A model generated the notes under the pieces. That model did no database searches and was not told where the DNA came from. It saw only the letters and a program-made list of their open reading frames with translations. A stretch of DNA of 64,000 nucleotides, from positions 234,058-298,057 of the forward strand of contig JANWKT010000001.1 of assembly GCA_025451235.1 (NCBI GenBank), read 5' to 3'. Shown piece after piece: positions 26,471 to 34,057 of this stretch (its first letter is position 1; the number at the start of each line of letters is the position of its first letter). Both the position numbers and the translations under genes were made by a program. Origin of the DNA: Flavobacteriales bacterium. Its GTDB lineage: Bacteria; Bacteroidota; Bacteroidia; CAIKAF01.

Positions 26471-26848
26471 TTATTCCGGTTGGTCTGGATCATCCTCTTT
26501 TTTGATCTCGAGGTTCTTCAAAACCCCGTCAATTTTTTCAAAATAAGCGGCCGAATCATCAAAATAAAAAATAAGTTCTGGTATAACTCTCATTTGCCCT
26601 TTGGTCTTTTGGCCAAGCAAATGTCTGATCCTCGATTTAGCATCATTGAGGCTTTTGAGTACCTCTTTGTTCTTCTCATTGGGGAAAATACTCAGGTATA
26701 TCTTGGCCACCGATAGGTCGCTGCTCATTCTTACAACCGTAATGGATACCATGGTTTTACCGTAAAACCCTTGTCCATCTTTGATAAATACATTGCTCAG
26801 TTCCTTCTGAATGAGCCTGCCCACCTTTAATTGCCTAGTGCTTTCCAT
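26471..26848 (-). CDS. rbfA: ribosome-binding factor A
   Basis: A 125-aa KH-fold protein that binds the 30S subunit and aids 16S rRNA 5'-end maturation. The typical N-terminus MESTRQLKVGRLIQKELS and the later VRMSSDLSVAKIYLSIFP and MRVIPELIFYFDDS motifs are all present. The start at 26848 (MESTRQ) fits the family; an ATG two codons earlier is possible. Length is normal. It precedes the radical SAM gene on the same strand. Confidence 0.93.
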   Translation of the reverse strand: MESTRQLKVGRLIQKELSNVFIKDGQGFYGKTMVSITVVRMSSDLSVAKIYLSIFPNEKNKEVLKSLNDAKSRIRHLLGQKTKGQMRVIPELIFYFDDSAAYFEKIDGVLKNLEIKKEDDPDQPE

Positions 26849-26897
26849 GTTCAATCAACTAATACCTTATACCCCAAATATCCGAAAGATTTTCCGA

Positions 26898-26929
26898 TTT
26901 GTTGTATTAAACCTATTTAATTATATTTG
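26898..26929 (+). promoter_or_regulatory. complete Bacteroidota promoter
   Basis: TTTG (26898-26901), 20 nt, TATATTTG (26922-26929): a close match to the TTTG-N20-TAnnTTTG consensus, ending 21 nt before ATG 26951. It serves as the in-window reference for a canonical promoter. Confidence 0.75.
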
Positions 26930-26950
26930 TATAAACATAATAAACTCAAT

Positions 26951-28123
26951 ATGAAGAAAATTCTATTCTCCTTATTAACCGCGGCTTTTACTATTTCGTT
27001 CATCAATGCTCAACAACAATCCTATTATCCAAACATGGTGGGTAGTCCAACACAGTCTTTTGTGCTGGCCCAGGATACCTCGCCTGACATTACTGACCTG
27101 CCCTTGAACTTGGCGGCGGTAGGTGCCAGCCTTACCTGGAATTTTACCGGTCTGGATGCCGATAGTTATGATACTATATTTTTTGATACCAGAACTGCTC
27201 AGGAGATCATTGATTTTCCATCCGCCAATTTGGTAATGGAAGCCAATACTTTTGGCAGAATTGTTTTTGATAAAAATGCAGGAACAGGATTATTCCTTCA
27301 TGGAACCGCTTTGGATTTCCAAGGAATTCCTCTCGCTTTAAATTATAATCCACCTCAGCAATGGTTGCCTGCTGTAGCTAGCTTAGGATCATCGGCCAGC
27401 ACTGTTTCTACTGTAGATGAAAGAATTTTTGTAGGTATTGATACCAATGTATTTGGATGTCAGATCACCATTGATTCAATCCAATTAAAAAGAATTTCTG
27501 ATTATACAGTAAATTTTGACGCTACTGGTTCATTACAACTACCTTTAGATACCTTCGCTTATACCATCAGAGGTATCTCTAAGGAAATTACGGTTGATTC
27601 AGTATTTATTTTTTGCCCAACAGGGATCTCTGGAGGTACCTGTCTATTTACGGCACCTGTGGGATGGTCATTGGCTCCGGATTTATTGATCCAGCTTTCA
27701 GGCTTTGCTTCAAGTGCTGTTGTAGTAGATTCATCATTTACAGCTAGCTGGTATTATCCATATACCATTTCACCAGTTTGTGTGGTTGATTTTACTTATG
27801 ATTCTGCTTATACTGATACCAATTTTATTACTACCCGGTTCAAAGGGACCAATACACCTGATATTGGTTTTGAGCAAGTAGAGCAAATTCCTCTTAGCTT
27901 ATATCCAAACCCAGCAACCAATATGCTGATGCTTCAAACCAGTGTAAACATTGGCGAAGCTACCATGTATATTTTCAATGCACAGGGTCAGCAGGTAAAA
28001 GTGGTGGGACTGAATGGTACCAATACGGTGGATGTCTCCGGTTTATCAAATGGCATGTATTTCTACCAATTAGCTGATGAGAAGAAGTTAATGCATCAGG
28101 GCAAGTTTATTATTAAGAGATAG
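26951..28123 (+). CDS. T9SS type A secreted protein
   Basis: A 390-aa exported protein; ATG 26951 (MKKILFSLL) gives a clean signal peptide ending near INA-Q. The body (about 25-310) is beta-rich and Asp/Thr-rich without a recognised enzyme motif. The last ~75 residues (LSLYPNPATNMLML ... GMYFYQL ... GKFIIKR) are a type A sorting domain. It has a textbook promoter and its own terminator. Function unknown, probably surface-associated. Confidence 0.8.
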   Translation: MKKILFSLLTAAFTISFINAQQQSYYPNMVGSPTQSFVLAQDTSPDITDLPLNLAAVGASLTWNFTGLDADSYDTIFFDTRTAQEIIDFPSANLVMEANTFGRIVFDKNAGTGLFLHGTALDFQGIPLALNYNPPQQWLPAVASLGSSASTVSTVDERIFVGIDTNVFGCQITIDSIQLKRISDYTVNFDATGSLQLPLDTFAYTIRGISKEITVDSVFIFCPTGISGGTCLFTAPVGWSLAPDLLIQLSGFASSAVVVDSSFTASWYYPYTISPVCVVDFTYDSAYTDTNFITTRFKGTNTPDIGFEQVEQIPLSLYPNPATNMLMLQTSVNIGEATMYIFNAQGQQVKVVGLNGTNTVDVSGLSNGMYFYQLADEKKLMHQGKFIIKR

Positions 28124-28143
28124 ATTTTTAAAAATATAGATAG

Positions 28144-28176
28144 AAAACCGCTTCAAACATTGGAGCGGTTTTTTTT
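28144..28176 (+). terminator. terminator of the T9SS gene at 26951
   Basis: AAAACCGCT and AGCGGTTTTTTTT pair, with additional G-U/A-T pairs inward, followed by a T-run. It begins 20 bp after the stop. Confidence 0.85.
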
Positions 28177-28245
28177 ATGGCGGCAAATCTGGCTGTTCGC
28201 TATATCTTTTTATTGCTCTTCAATTTAACATTCGGAACATTGCAT

Positions 28246-28265
28246 AGACGTGCAATTGCACGTCT
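28246..28265. repeat. 20-bp perfect REP-like palindrome
   Basis: AGACGTGCAATTGCACGTCT is perfectly self-complementary. It matches a palindrome often seen between genes in several phyla. It lies in the 239-bp gap between convergent genes (28124-28362), where the only open frame is not convincing. Confidence 0.7.
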
Positions 28266-28362
28266 CTACTACCAGACGAAAATGAACCTTGAGGCAATAA
28301 AAAGGATGCCGCTTCCATCCAGGCCGCGATATCGTTTTACAAGAAAGGTTGTAAAACAATTT

Positions 28363-30018
28363 CTACGGCAACGTTAAATAAGAGATCTTTTTCGATTGGC
28401 TGCTTTCTGAATTTTCTATTACCACCAGGTAAATACCAGCAGGTAAAGAAGGGATCACCAATGACTGTTGGTGTGATCCTGTACTAAATCCTGATTGAAA
28501 ATGCGCCATCTGGTTTCCTTTCATATCAAACACCCTGATAAAATGCGTTCCTGATGTTTGGGTAGTGAAATCCACCAGGAGACCATAACTGGTGGTTAAT
28601 GCATAGTTGATGTCAAGCATAGCAGAGGTTGTTCCATTGCAACTGGATGTAATAGGAGTATATAATTTGGTATCTCCGTTAAAATCGACCTGCTTCAATC
28701 TATAATAGGTTAACCCTTCCTGAGCAACCGTGTCGTTGAATTGGTAATGCAATGTTTGGTTTGAATTGCCTCCACCTATCACTCTACCCGCAGTTTCAAA
28801 TTGAATCGCATCCTTGGATCTTTCAATTTCAAAATGCGAATTATTTACTTCCGTTGCAGTCACCCAATCAAGGCTTACATAATGATTGTTACAGTTAGCT
28901 GTAAAGTCAACCAGGTCTACTGGCAACGGAATACTTACCGGACAAAAATATTGTTGATTATTCAATCCACCGGTAGCTCCTGTAAAACCCCAATACACAT
29001 TTGGATTACCACCGAATACATTGGCTACATAATTATATACACAGGATAAGCGCAGGCTTCCATCAAAATAAGTAGCCAGTGTCATACTTCCAGGATTCCA
29101 GGTAACCCGGATGGCATGCAACACTCCATCATCAATAACCGTACTTCCCGGGTTGGCTTGCACCGGTCCACAAAGAGGGGCACCGGGTCCCATGAGGTTT
29201 CCATCCACTTCAATCGCAGTATGATCGGCCGACATATCATATATATGTGCAGGATTGTCATTGTCATAAGTATCATATTCAATTACCACAGCATTGGGAA
29301 CACCCCCCATTCCAAGTTGTCCACCGGCGGCACCGCAAGCAGTAATTCCGGCAGGAGAATTTTGAAAAGAAAAAGTACAACCATCCGCACCGCTTACATT
29401 GTTTCCAAAATACATCATCACGGTATAATCGAATGGATTGGCAAAACTAATCGTACCTACATTCCAGATACAACCTCTCTGATCGTTGAGCTCGGCTGTC
29501 ATCTGGGCACAATTGCTGTATCCTGAAACTACGAGTGGAATGGCATCATCCGTTAAACAATAAGGTCCTGAAATTCCAGAGTTAGTAACACGTCTATATG
29601 CCAACGTACCGGTAGCACCTGAAGAAGCACAGCTAAAATTATTGATCAATACACGATAGGTCCCTGCAGCGGGAGCTATCCAGGTAAGATTGGATTGTAA
29701 TCCACAATTGTCATCATTGTATCCACCTGCGTATGCACCTGAATTATCCAATATGGTAATTTGTGTATCGAAGGCAGCACTTCCACCTTGTGCTGCACAA
29801 AAAGAAAAAGTATAGGTATAGGTAGTACATGCAGTAAATGCAGGAACCACAAAAGTGTAATAATTTCCTGCTGCAACTGTGCTTGTTTGAAATGCAGGAC
29901 CGGGAGCAGGTGCCAGTGCACCGGCGTTTGTTCCGCCGGTGCATTGTGCATTCTGTTGTAGGATTGAGATAGAAAAAGCAAAAAAGAATATCAAAAACAA
30001 CTTAGGGAACTGGTTCAT
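28363..30018 (-). CDS. T9SS type A protein with L-type lectin domain
   Basis: A 551-aa exported protein. After the signal peptide (about 1-24) residues ~25-140 resemble a bacterial pre-peptidase-like beta-sandwich (SFCAAQGG.AAFDTQITI..., GTYRVLI). Residues ~160-370 are a legume-type lectin domain: GCTFSFQNSP, VVIEYDTYDN, HAIRVTWNPGSMTLATYFDG, VYWGFTGATGG. Then comes the common linker VDLVDFTA...WVTATEVNNSHFEIERS, and the C-terminal ~80 residues are a type A sorting domain. It probably binds glycans outside the cell. The upstream region carries repeated TTTAGTA motifs. Confidence 0.85.
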   Translation of the reverse strand: MNQFPKLFLIFFFAFSISILQQNAQCTGGTNAGALAPAPGPAFQTSTVAAGNYYTFVVPAFTACTTYTYTFSFCAAQGGSAAFDTQITILDNSGAYAGGYNDDNCGLQSNLTWIAPAAGTYRVLINNFSCASSGATGTLAYRRVTNSGISGPYCLTDDAIPLVVSGYSNCAQMTAELNDQRGCIWNVGTISFANPFDYTVMMYFGNNVSGADGCTFSFQNSPAGITACGAAGGQLGMGGVPNAVVIEYDTYDNDNPAHIYDMSADHTAIEVDGNLMGPGAPLCGPVQANPGSTVIDDGVLHAIRVTWNPGSMTLATYFDGSLRLSCVYNYVANVFGGNPNVYWGFTGATGGLNNQQYFCPVSIPLPVDLVDFTANCNNHYVSLDWVTATEVNNSHFEIERSKDAIQFETAGRVIGGGNSNQTLHYQFNDTVAQEGLTYYRLKQVDFNGDTKLYTPITSSCNGTTSAMLDINYALTTSYGLLVDFTTQTSGTHFIRVFDMKGNQMAHFQSGFSTGSHQQSLVIPSLPAGIYLVVIENSESSQSKKISYLTLP

Positions 30019-30025
30019 ACTAATT

Positions 30026-30181
30026 CGATTTAGTATATCAAACTTAAGCTATTTCTACTATACTAGACCGATTTAGTAATAAAATACATGCTTATTTTGT
30101 TAAAATGCAATATCTAAAGATTTAGAAAAAAATCTAAATGTGTAGATACAATTTCTAAACTGCGTTTAGTAAAAATCATGT
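30026..30181. promoter_or_regulatory. repeat-rich control region of the lectin gene
   Basis: CGATTTAGTA is present exactly at 30026-30035 and 30069-30078, and CGTTTAGTA at 30173-30181. CTAAAC-TGC-GTTTAG and GATTTAG/CTAAAT inverted repeats lie between. On the minus strand TAAGTTTG (30046-30039) matches the -7 consensus. The arrangement suggests operator sites. The gap 30019-30255 holds no gene. Confidence 0.45.
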
Positions 30182-30255
30182 TCCCTATTTCAGATTTAAA
30201 TAGTCTAAACATTCCTTCACTAAAATACATTTTTACTTAAATAAAAAATGACCCG

Positions 30256-30621
30256 TTACCATGGTGGCGGGTTTTGTTTTTGATTCTTTTGAGTTCCTAA
30301 TATCCCTTCATCATTCTTGGGATCATCACCGTATGGATTAGGTCCAACGGTTCCGGGAGCTAATAATAAAAGAAAGCCATAAATAGGAATAAGAAAATAC
30401 CATCCCGGTTTATTTACATCCTGCATTCGCTTAACAGCCTGGATCCACATGAAAATGTTCGTCAGGATCACTGTAAAGGTAAACACCAGTGTCATGATCC
30501 AATCTTTGGCCCAACGTGCCAAAAAAAACATAAAGATCAAAATGGCAATCGACACAATGGCTCTCGACCAATAAGTAAATCGACGAATGCGGCCTTCGGG
30601 AAGTAATACGGATTTTTCCAT
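30256..30621 (-). CDS. DUF805 family membrane protein
   Basis: A 121-aa membrane protein. The DUF805 pattern is present: GRIRRFTYWSRA at the N-terminus, a conserved VKRMQDVNKPGWY loop, and APGTVGPNPYGDDP at the end, with about three hydrophobic segments. The function of DUF805 proteins is unknown. It is divergent from the fusion protein at 30695, with only 73 bp between the starts. Confidence 0.85.
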   Translation of the reverse strand: MEKSVLLPEGRIRRFTYWSRAIVSIAILIFMFFLARWAKDWIMTLVFTFTVILTNIFMWIQAVKRMQDVNKPGWYFLIPIYGFLLLLAPGTVGPNPYGDDPKNDEGILGTQKNQKQNPPPW

Positions 30622-30694
30622 TTGAGGATAAAAGTAAATATTTTCCTATGTAAAGTGGGTAAAATTTTATAATAATATCCCTTATATTTACAAG

Positions 30695-32107
30695 ATGAAG
30701 ATCGGGATTCTCCTATGTCCTTTCATTTGCTTAACTGTGTTTTCACAGCCACCTACTTTATATGGCCTAAAAAACATGAAGCTGATTCCAGGTAGCCGAT
30801 CTCTATCCTCGTTTTATATGGATGAAACCCCGGTTACCTATGAAGATTTTATTATTTACGTTCGAGCCGGAGGTATGAAAAATGCCTATTGGAACTACGA
30901 ATCTTATAATATTCCGGTACAACCGGTAACAGGGATCAATTGGTTCCAGGCCATTGATTATTGCAACTGGAGGAGTACTTGTGAAGGGTTAGACCCTGTA
31001 TATTTGGTAACTGATTCGACTGATACATGGGGATATCCCATTTATATAGCTAACCATTCAGCAAATGGATATCGGCTACCCACTTCTACAGAATTCGAAC
31101 ATGCTGCCAAGGGGAAAGAAGGCTATTTGAACTATCCTTGGGGTGAAGCATTTATAGATTCTCTTACGAATTATGATACGGATAGAGGATTTAAATCAAC
31201 CAAATGGTGGAGGTTAGCTCCCGTAAAATCACAATATAAAAATAGCTATGGTTTATACAATGTATGTGGGAATAACTGGCATTGGTGTAACGATTGGAAA
31301 ACAAACCAAGCTTCAGTAAAGCTCTTGAAGGGCGGATCCTGGGGTAGCATTGATTCATCATCGTTGAAAATCGGTTATACCTCCCACAGCAGTCCAGGTA
31401 ATTATAACTATGATATAGGTTTCAGGTGTGTAAGACGCGCTGCTGGAATAAAAGATTCGATTGTAAAAATAGATACTACCTTGCAGTATTCATTCTATAA
31501 AAATTTAATTTCAAAAAATGATAGTGTCATCGTAGACTTTTATTCGGAAATTTTTACCCAAAGATTAGCCAGGTTCATTGGCAATAATTATCCCGAGTGT
31601 ATTCATTTCCTTTGCAAAATAGACGAGCAGGAAAAGTTAGACCCCTTAAGTATGGCACGGCTCATCGTCAGCTCCTGCAAGCAGCACTCGATCAATCCAC
31701 TTTTTCTTGCTTCCATTATGGTTTCTGAAAGTGGATTCGCCACCGTTTCTTTTCCGAGATGGTATAACAATGCCATGGCTTACCATTGGCAAAATAAATT
31801 AATGGCGAATGGTTATCCAGTCTATGAGTCATTGCCAGGGAAAAAAAACAGAAAGTATAAAATACTGGCTGACGGATTTAATGCTTTTTGTTTAGGCATC
31901 AGAAGAGAATTGTATTATAAAGCAGCCAAAAAGAGTCTCGACTCTTTCCACCTTATTTATGTTGGGTATAGGGCGGATGAATGGATGCATACACTTTCCA
32001 GGGTATATAGAGATGTAGGAGGAGTCCGTTTTGAACCATTATTTCCCAATGGTGATGCGGGGAAATATATTTATACAGACTGGGATAAGATCAAAGTGCA
32101 GTATTGA
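30695..32107 (+). CDS. secreted FGE-sulfatase/SUMF1-like protein fused to a glucosaminidase-like domain
   Basis: A 470-aa exported protein (signal about 1-18). Residues ~25-250 match the FGE-sulfatase/SUMF1 fold: YRLPTSTEFEHAAKG, YPWGEAF, YGLYNVCGNNWHWCNDW, LKGGSWGS and the closing IGFRCVRR. The C-terminal ~190 residues differ: INPLFLASIMVSESGF with candidate catalytic Glu345, followed by YNNAMAYHWQ and later DGFNAFCLGI, resembling the GH73/Bax lysozyme-like pattern (SGI.PS.ILAQA..ESGWG). This match is tentative. The combination suggests a cell-wall- or glycan-acting protein with an FGE-like module used for binding. GldJ/GldK of the T9SS/gliding machinery are also SUMF1-like, but they are lipoproteins and lack this tail. 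Confidence 0.7.
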   Translation: MKIGILLCPFICLTVFSQPPTLYGLKNMKLIPGSRSLSSFYMDETPVTYEDFIIYVRAGGMKNAYWNYESYNIPVQPVTGINWFQAIDYCNWRSTCEGLDPVYLVTDSTDTWGYPIYIANHSANGYRLPTSTEFEHAAKGKEGYLNYPWGEAFIDSLTNYDTDRGFKSTKWWRLAPVKSQYKNSYGLYNVCGNNWHWCNDWKTNQASVKLLKGGSWGSIDSSSLKIGYTSHSSPGNYNYDIGFRCVRRAAGIKDSIVKIDTTLQYSFYKNLISKNDSVIVDFYSEIFTQRLARFIGNNYPECIHFLCKIDEQEKLDPLSMARLIVSSCKQHSINPLFLASIMVSESGFATVSFPRWYNNAMAYHWQNKLMANGYPVYESLPGKKNRKYKILADGFNAFCLGIRRELYYKAAKKSLDSFHLIYVGYRADEWMHTLSRVYRDVGGVRFEPLFPNGDAGKYIYTDWDKIKVQY

Positions 32108-32121
32108 TTTCTTAGCAAACT

Positions 32122-32160
32122 AAAAAGCCATCATGACCATACTGTCATGATGGCTTTTTT
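32122..32160. terminator. strong bidirectional terminator
   Basis: AAAAAGCCATCATGAC and GTCATGATGGCTTTTTT form a 16-bp perfect stem with a 6-nt loop, with T-runs on both strands. It separates convergent genes ending at 32107 and 32175. Confidence 0.9.
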
Positions 32161-32174
32161 AATAGATTACCTTT

Positions 32175-32483
32175 TTACTGACAAACAACAATCGTCTTAC
32201 CTTCGCTGGAAGTGGTTACTTCATGGAAAAGTGTATTCTTGTTGCCGTCATAAATCTTCTGTCCGGCCTCAATCGTCATTGTTTTCGTAGAGTTATGGTC
32301 GATGGTATAAGTTCCACCACCGCCTGACTGGGTTACATAGATCTTGAAATCAGTTGAGCATTTATTCTGAATATACACTTTAATCTGTGGGCCATCGGAT
32401 GATGCCTTGTTAAAGCTGGAGAAAATTCCAACGCTAGTTACAGCTGCAAATAAAAATACGGATACTTGAATGATTCGTTTCAT
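32175..32483 (-). CDS. small secreted two-cysteine protein, paralogue 1
   Basis: A 102-aa protein with an N-terminal hydrophobic signal (MKRIIQVSVFLFAAVTSVG) and a ~70-residue exported part. It shares with 32519 and 47361 the pattern VKVY.xNKCSxD..IYVTQSGGG.TYTI...STK.M....G.KIYD and a C-terminal SSEGKTIVVC. The two conserved cysteines probably form a disulfide. Family not recognised; no T9SS sorting domain. It follows paralogue 2 by 35 bp on the same strand. Possibly a small periplasmic or released protein. Confidence 0.75.
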   Translation of the reverse strand: MKRIIQVSVFLFAAVTSVGIFSSFNKASSDGPQIKVYIQNKCSTDFKIYVTQSGGGGTYTIDHNSTKTMTIEAGQKIYDGNKNTLFHEVTTSSEGKTIVVCQ

Positions 32484-32518
32484 AGTTTTTAGATTTATTT
32501 TATATTGAGTTTAAAATA

Positions 32519-32827
32519 TCACTGACAAATAACAATCGTTTTTCCTTCGCTGGAAGTGGTCACTTCTGCTATGAGTTTTCGGTCGCCATCGGTATAAATT
32601 TTTTCGCCGGCACTGATCTCCATTGTTTTGGTTGAATTATGGTTAATGGTATGGGTGGCACCACCACCTGTTTGGGTAATGTAGACCCTTATATCAGAAG
32701 AGCATTTATTTTCGAGATAGACTTTTACGGAGCCATCATCTGAACTTGCTTGGTTAAAGCTGGAGAAAATTCCAACGGTTGTTACAGCAGCAAATAGAAA
32801 TACAGATACTTGAATGATTCGTTTCAT
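32519..32827 (-). CDS. small secreted two-cysteine protein, paralogue 2
   Basis: A 102-aa protein of the same length as, and very similar to, paralogue 1, including an almost identical signal peptide. The start at 32827 (MKRIIQV) is chosen over an ATG 11 codons earlier because it aligns with both paralogues. Its leader just upstream (AATATTCATTTAAATCTAAA on the minus strand) is nearly identical to the leader of the distant paralogue at 47361, pointing to duplication together with control sequence. Function unknown. Confidence 0.75.
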   Translation of the reverse strand: MKRIIQVSVFLFAAVTTVGIFSSFNQASSDDGSVKVYLENKCSSDIRVYITQTGGGATHTINHNSTKTMEISAGEKIYTDGDRKLIAEVTTSSEGKTIVICQ

Positions 32828-32869
32828 AATTTTTAGATTTAAATGAATATTTGTTTTCAATAAATGATA

Positions 32870-33175
32870 TTATTCTCCCATTGGATTTTCAGGAAGGTTC
32901 CAGTTACCTGTATTTTTGGACCATCCCGACTGTCCACCGGTGGCTGTATAGGTTTGGGTCTTCCCGGTTTCAGTATCAATAATCGAAGCAATATAATAAA
33001 TAGCAATATTGTCTACACAACTGCTCATAACTATCTGGTATTTCCCAATCTTCCCGGGTTCAGTATTCCCTATATTTGTTTGGGCAGTAGCTGGTACGAT
33101 GGATCGGATGAAAAAACCCGATGATAAGAGTACAATGGTAATTCCAATGCAGATTTGTAAAAATTTTGTTTTCAT
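32870..33175 (-). CDS. small secreted protein, 101 aa
   Basis: An exported protein with a hydrophobic N-terminus (FLQICIGITIVLLSSGFF) and a short polar domain with one cysteine (VMSSCVD), Gly/Thr-rich towards the end (YTATGGQSGWSKNTGNW). The start at 33175 (MKTKFLQ) gives a normal signal. It does not share the two-cysteine pattern of the next two genes but has the same layout, strand and size, and probably forms a unit with them (42-bp gap). Not recognised. Confidence 0.6.
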   Translation of the reverse strand: MKTKFLQICIGITIVLLSSGFFIRSIVPATAQTNIGNTEPGKIGKYQIVMSSCVDNIAIYYIASIIDTETGKTQTYTATGGQSGWSKNTGNWNLPENPMGE

Positions 33176-33318
33176 AGTTATTTGGTTTAAACAGTTTATT
33201 CTTTGATCAAGGTATAAAAAAGTGGTAGAGACCAAAGGTTTTTCTGCAGTTAAAGTTATAGAGGATATACTAACTGGTTTGACCGCTTGCTAAGTTTTTG
33301 TAACATAACTCCAACCCG

Positions 33319-33336
33319 TCCCGATAGCTATTGGGA
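33319..33336. repeat. REP-like palindrome
   Basis: TCCCGATAGCTATTGGGA is an 18-bp palindrome with one G-T position. A degenerate relative lies at 12481-12499. It is in the 176-bp gap before the response regulator's stop. Confidence 0.65.
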
Positions 33337-33351
33337 GAAGCAACCTAAAAA

Positions 33352-34053
33352 CTACCCATTTAATTTCTCCAGCACTTCTGCCTTCTTACGTCGACTCACC
33401 TCAAAAATCTTATCATCGGCCATGGTGATCGTGAAATACTGCCCTTTGCTATACTCTTTAATATAGGTGGCATTTACGATAACTCCCCTATTAATTCGCA
33501 AAAACTTACCATAACCGGGGTTCAGCTCCTCAATATCCTTTAATGTTTTGGCAACCGAGTATGAACTATTATTCGTAAAAATATTTGAATAAGCTCCATC
33601 CGCAATGATATAATAAATTTCATCGAGCGGAACCATTTTTACAGCAATCCCAGTATGCACCATGATTGCCTGGTTATTATTAACAGGTTTTTCTTTGCTT
33701 TCTATTTTTGTCCGGAGTTTATCAATGGCTTTGTTCAGATCATCCAGGTCAATGGGTTTAAGCAAATAATCGAAAGCGGCGTATTTGATGGCTTTTAAAG
33801 CATAGTTATCATAGCTGGTTACAAAAATAATTTCAAATGTACGGTTGGGCAATTGGTCCAATACATCAAACCCTTCTTCGGCATTCAACTTAATATCCAG
33901 GAAAACCACATCCGTACTTGAATCGTGCAGGATACTTACCGCCCCGTTCACATCAGCGGCTTCTCCGATAATTGTAAAATCTCCATATTCGCTGAGGAGG
34001 ATTTTTAGCACTTCCCTGCTTTTGAATTCATCATCAATAATAACTGCTTTCAT
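33352..34053 (-). CDS. LytTR-family response regulator
   Basis: A 233-aa DNA-binding response regulator. Residues 1-120 are a receiver domain with acidic pocket Asp7/Asp8, phosphoacceptor Asp53 (VVFLDIKL), VTSYD and LLKPID. Residues ~130-230 are a LytTR DNA-binding domain (GAYSNIF, KTLKDIEE, FLRINRGVIVN, FEVSRRKK). LytTR proteins bind pairs of short direct repeats about two helical turns apart. It is encoded 4 bp downstream of its histidine kinase and close to three promoters with repeated GGTA(G) motifs (37083, 39579, 44480). Confidence 0.92.
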   Translation of the reverse strand: MKAVIIDDEFKSREVLKILLSEYGDFTIIGEAADVNGAVSILHDSSTDVVFLDIKLNAEEGFDVLDQLPNRTFEIIFVTSYDNYALKAIKYAAFDYLLKPIDLDDLNKAIDKLRTKIESKEKPVNNNQAIMVHTGIAVKMVPLDEIYYIIADGAYSNIFTNNSSYSVAKTLKDIEELNPGYGKFLRINRGVIVNATYIKEYSKGQYFTITMADDKIFEVSRRKKAEVLEKLNG

Positions 34054-34057
34054 GGTA

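Noticed and set aside
28177..28377. 66-aa open frame between convergent genes
   Set aside because: Starts right after a terminator and reads through a perfect REP palindrome; no conserved features.
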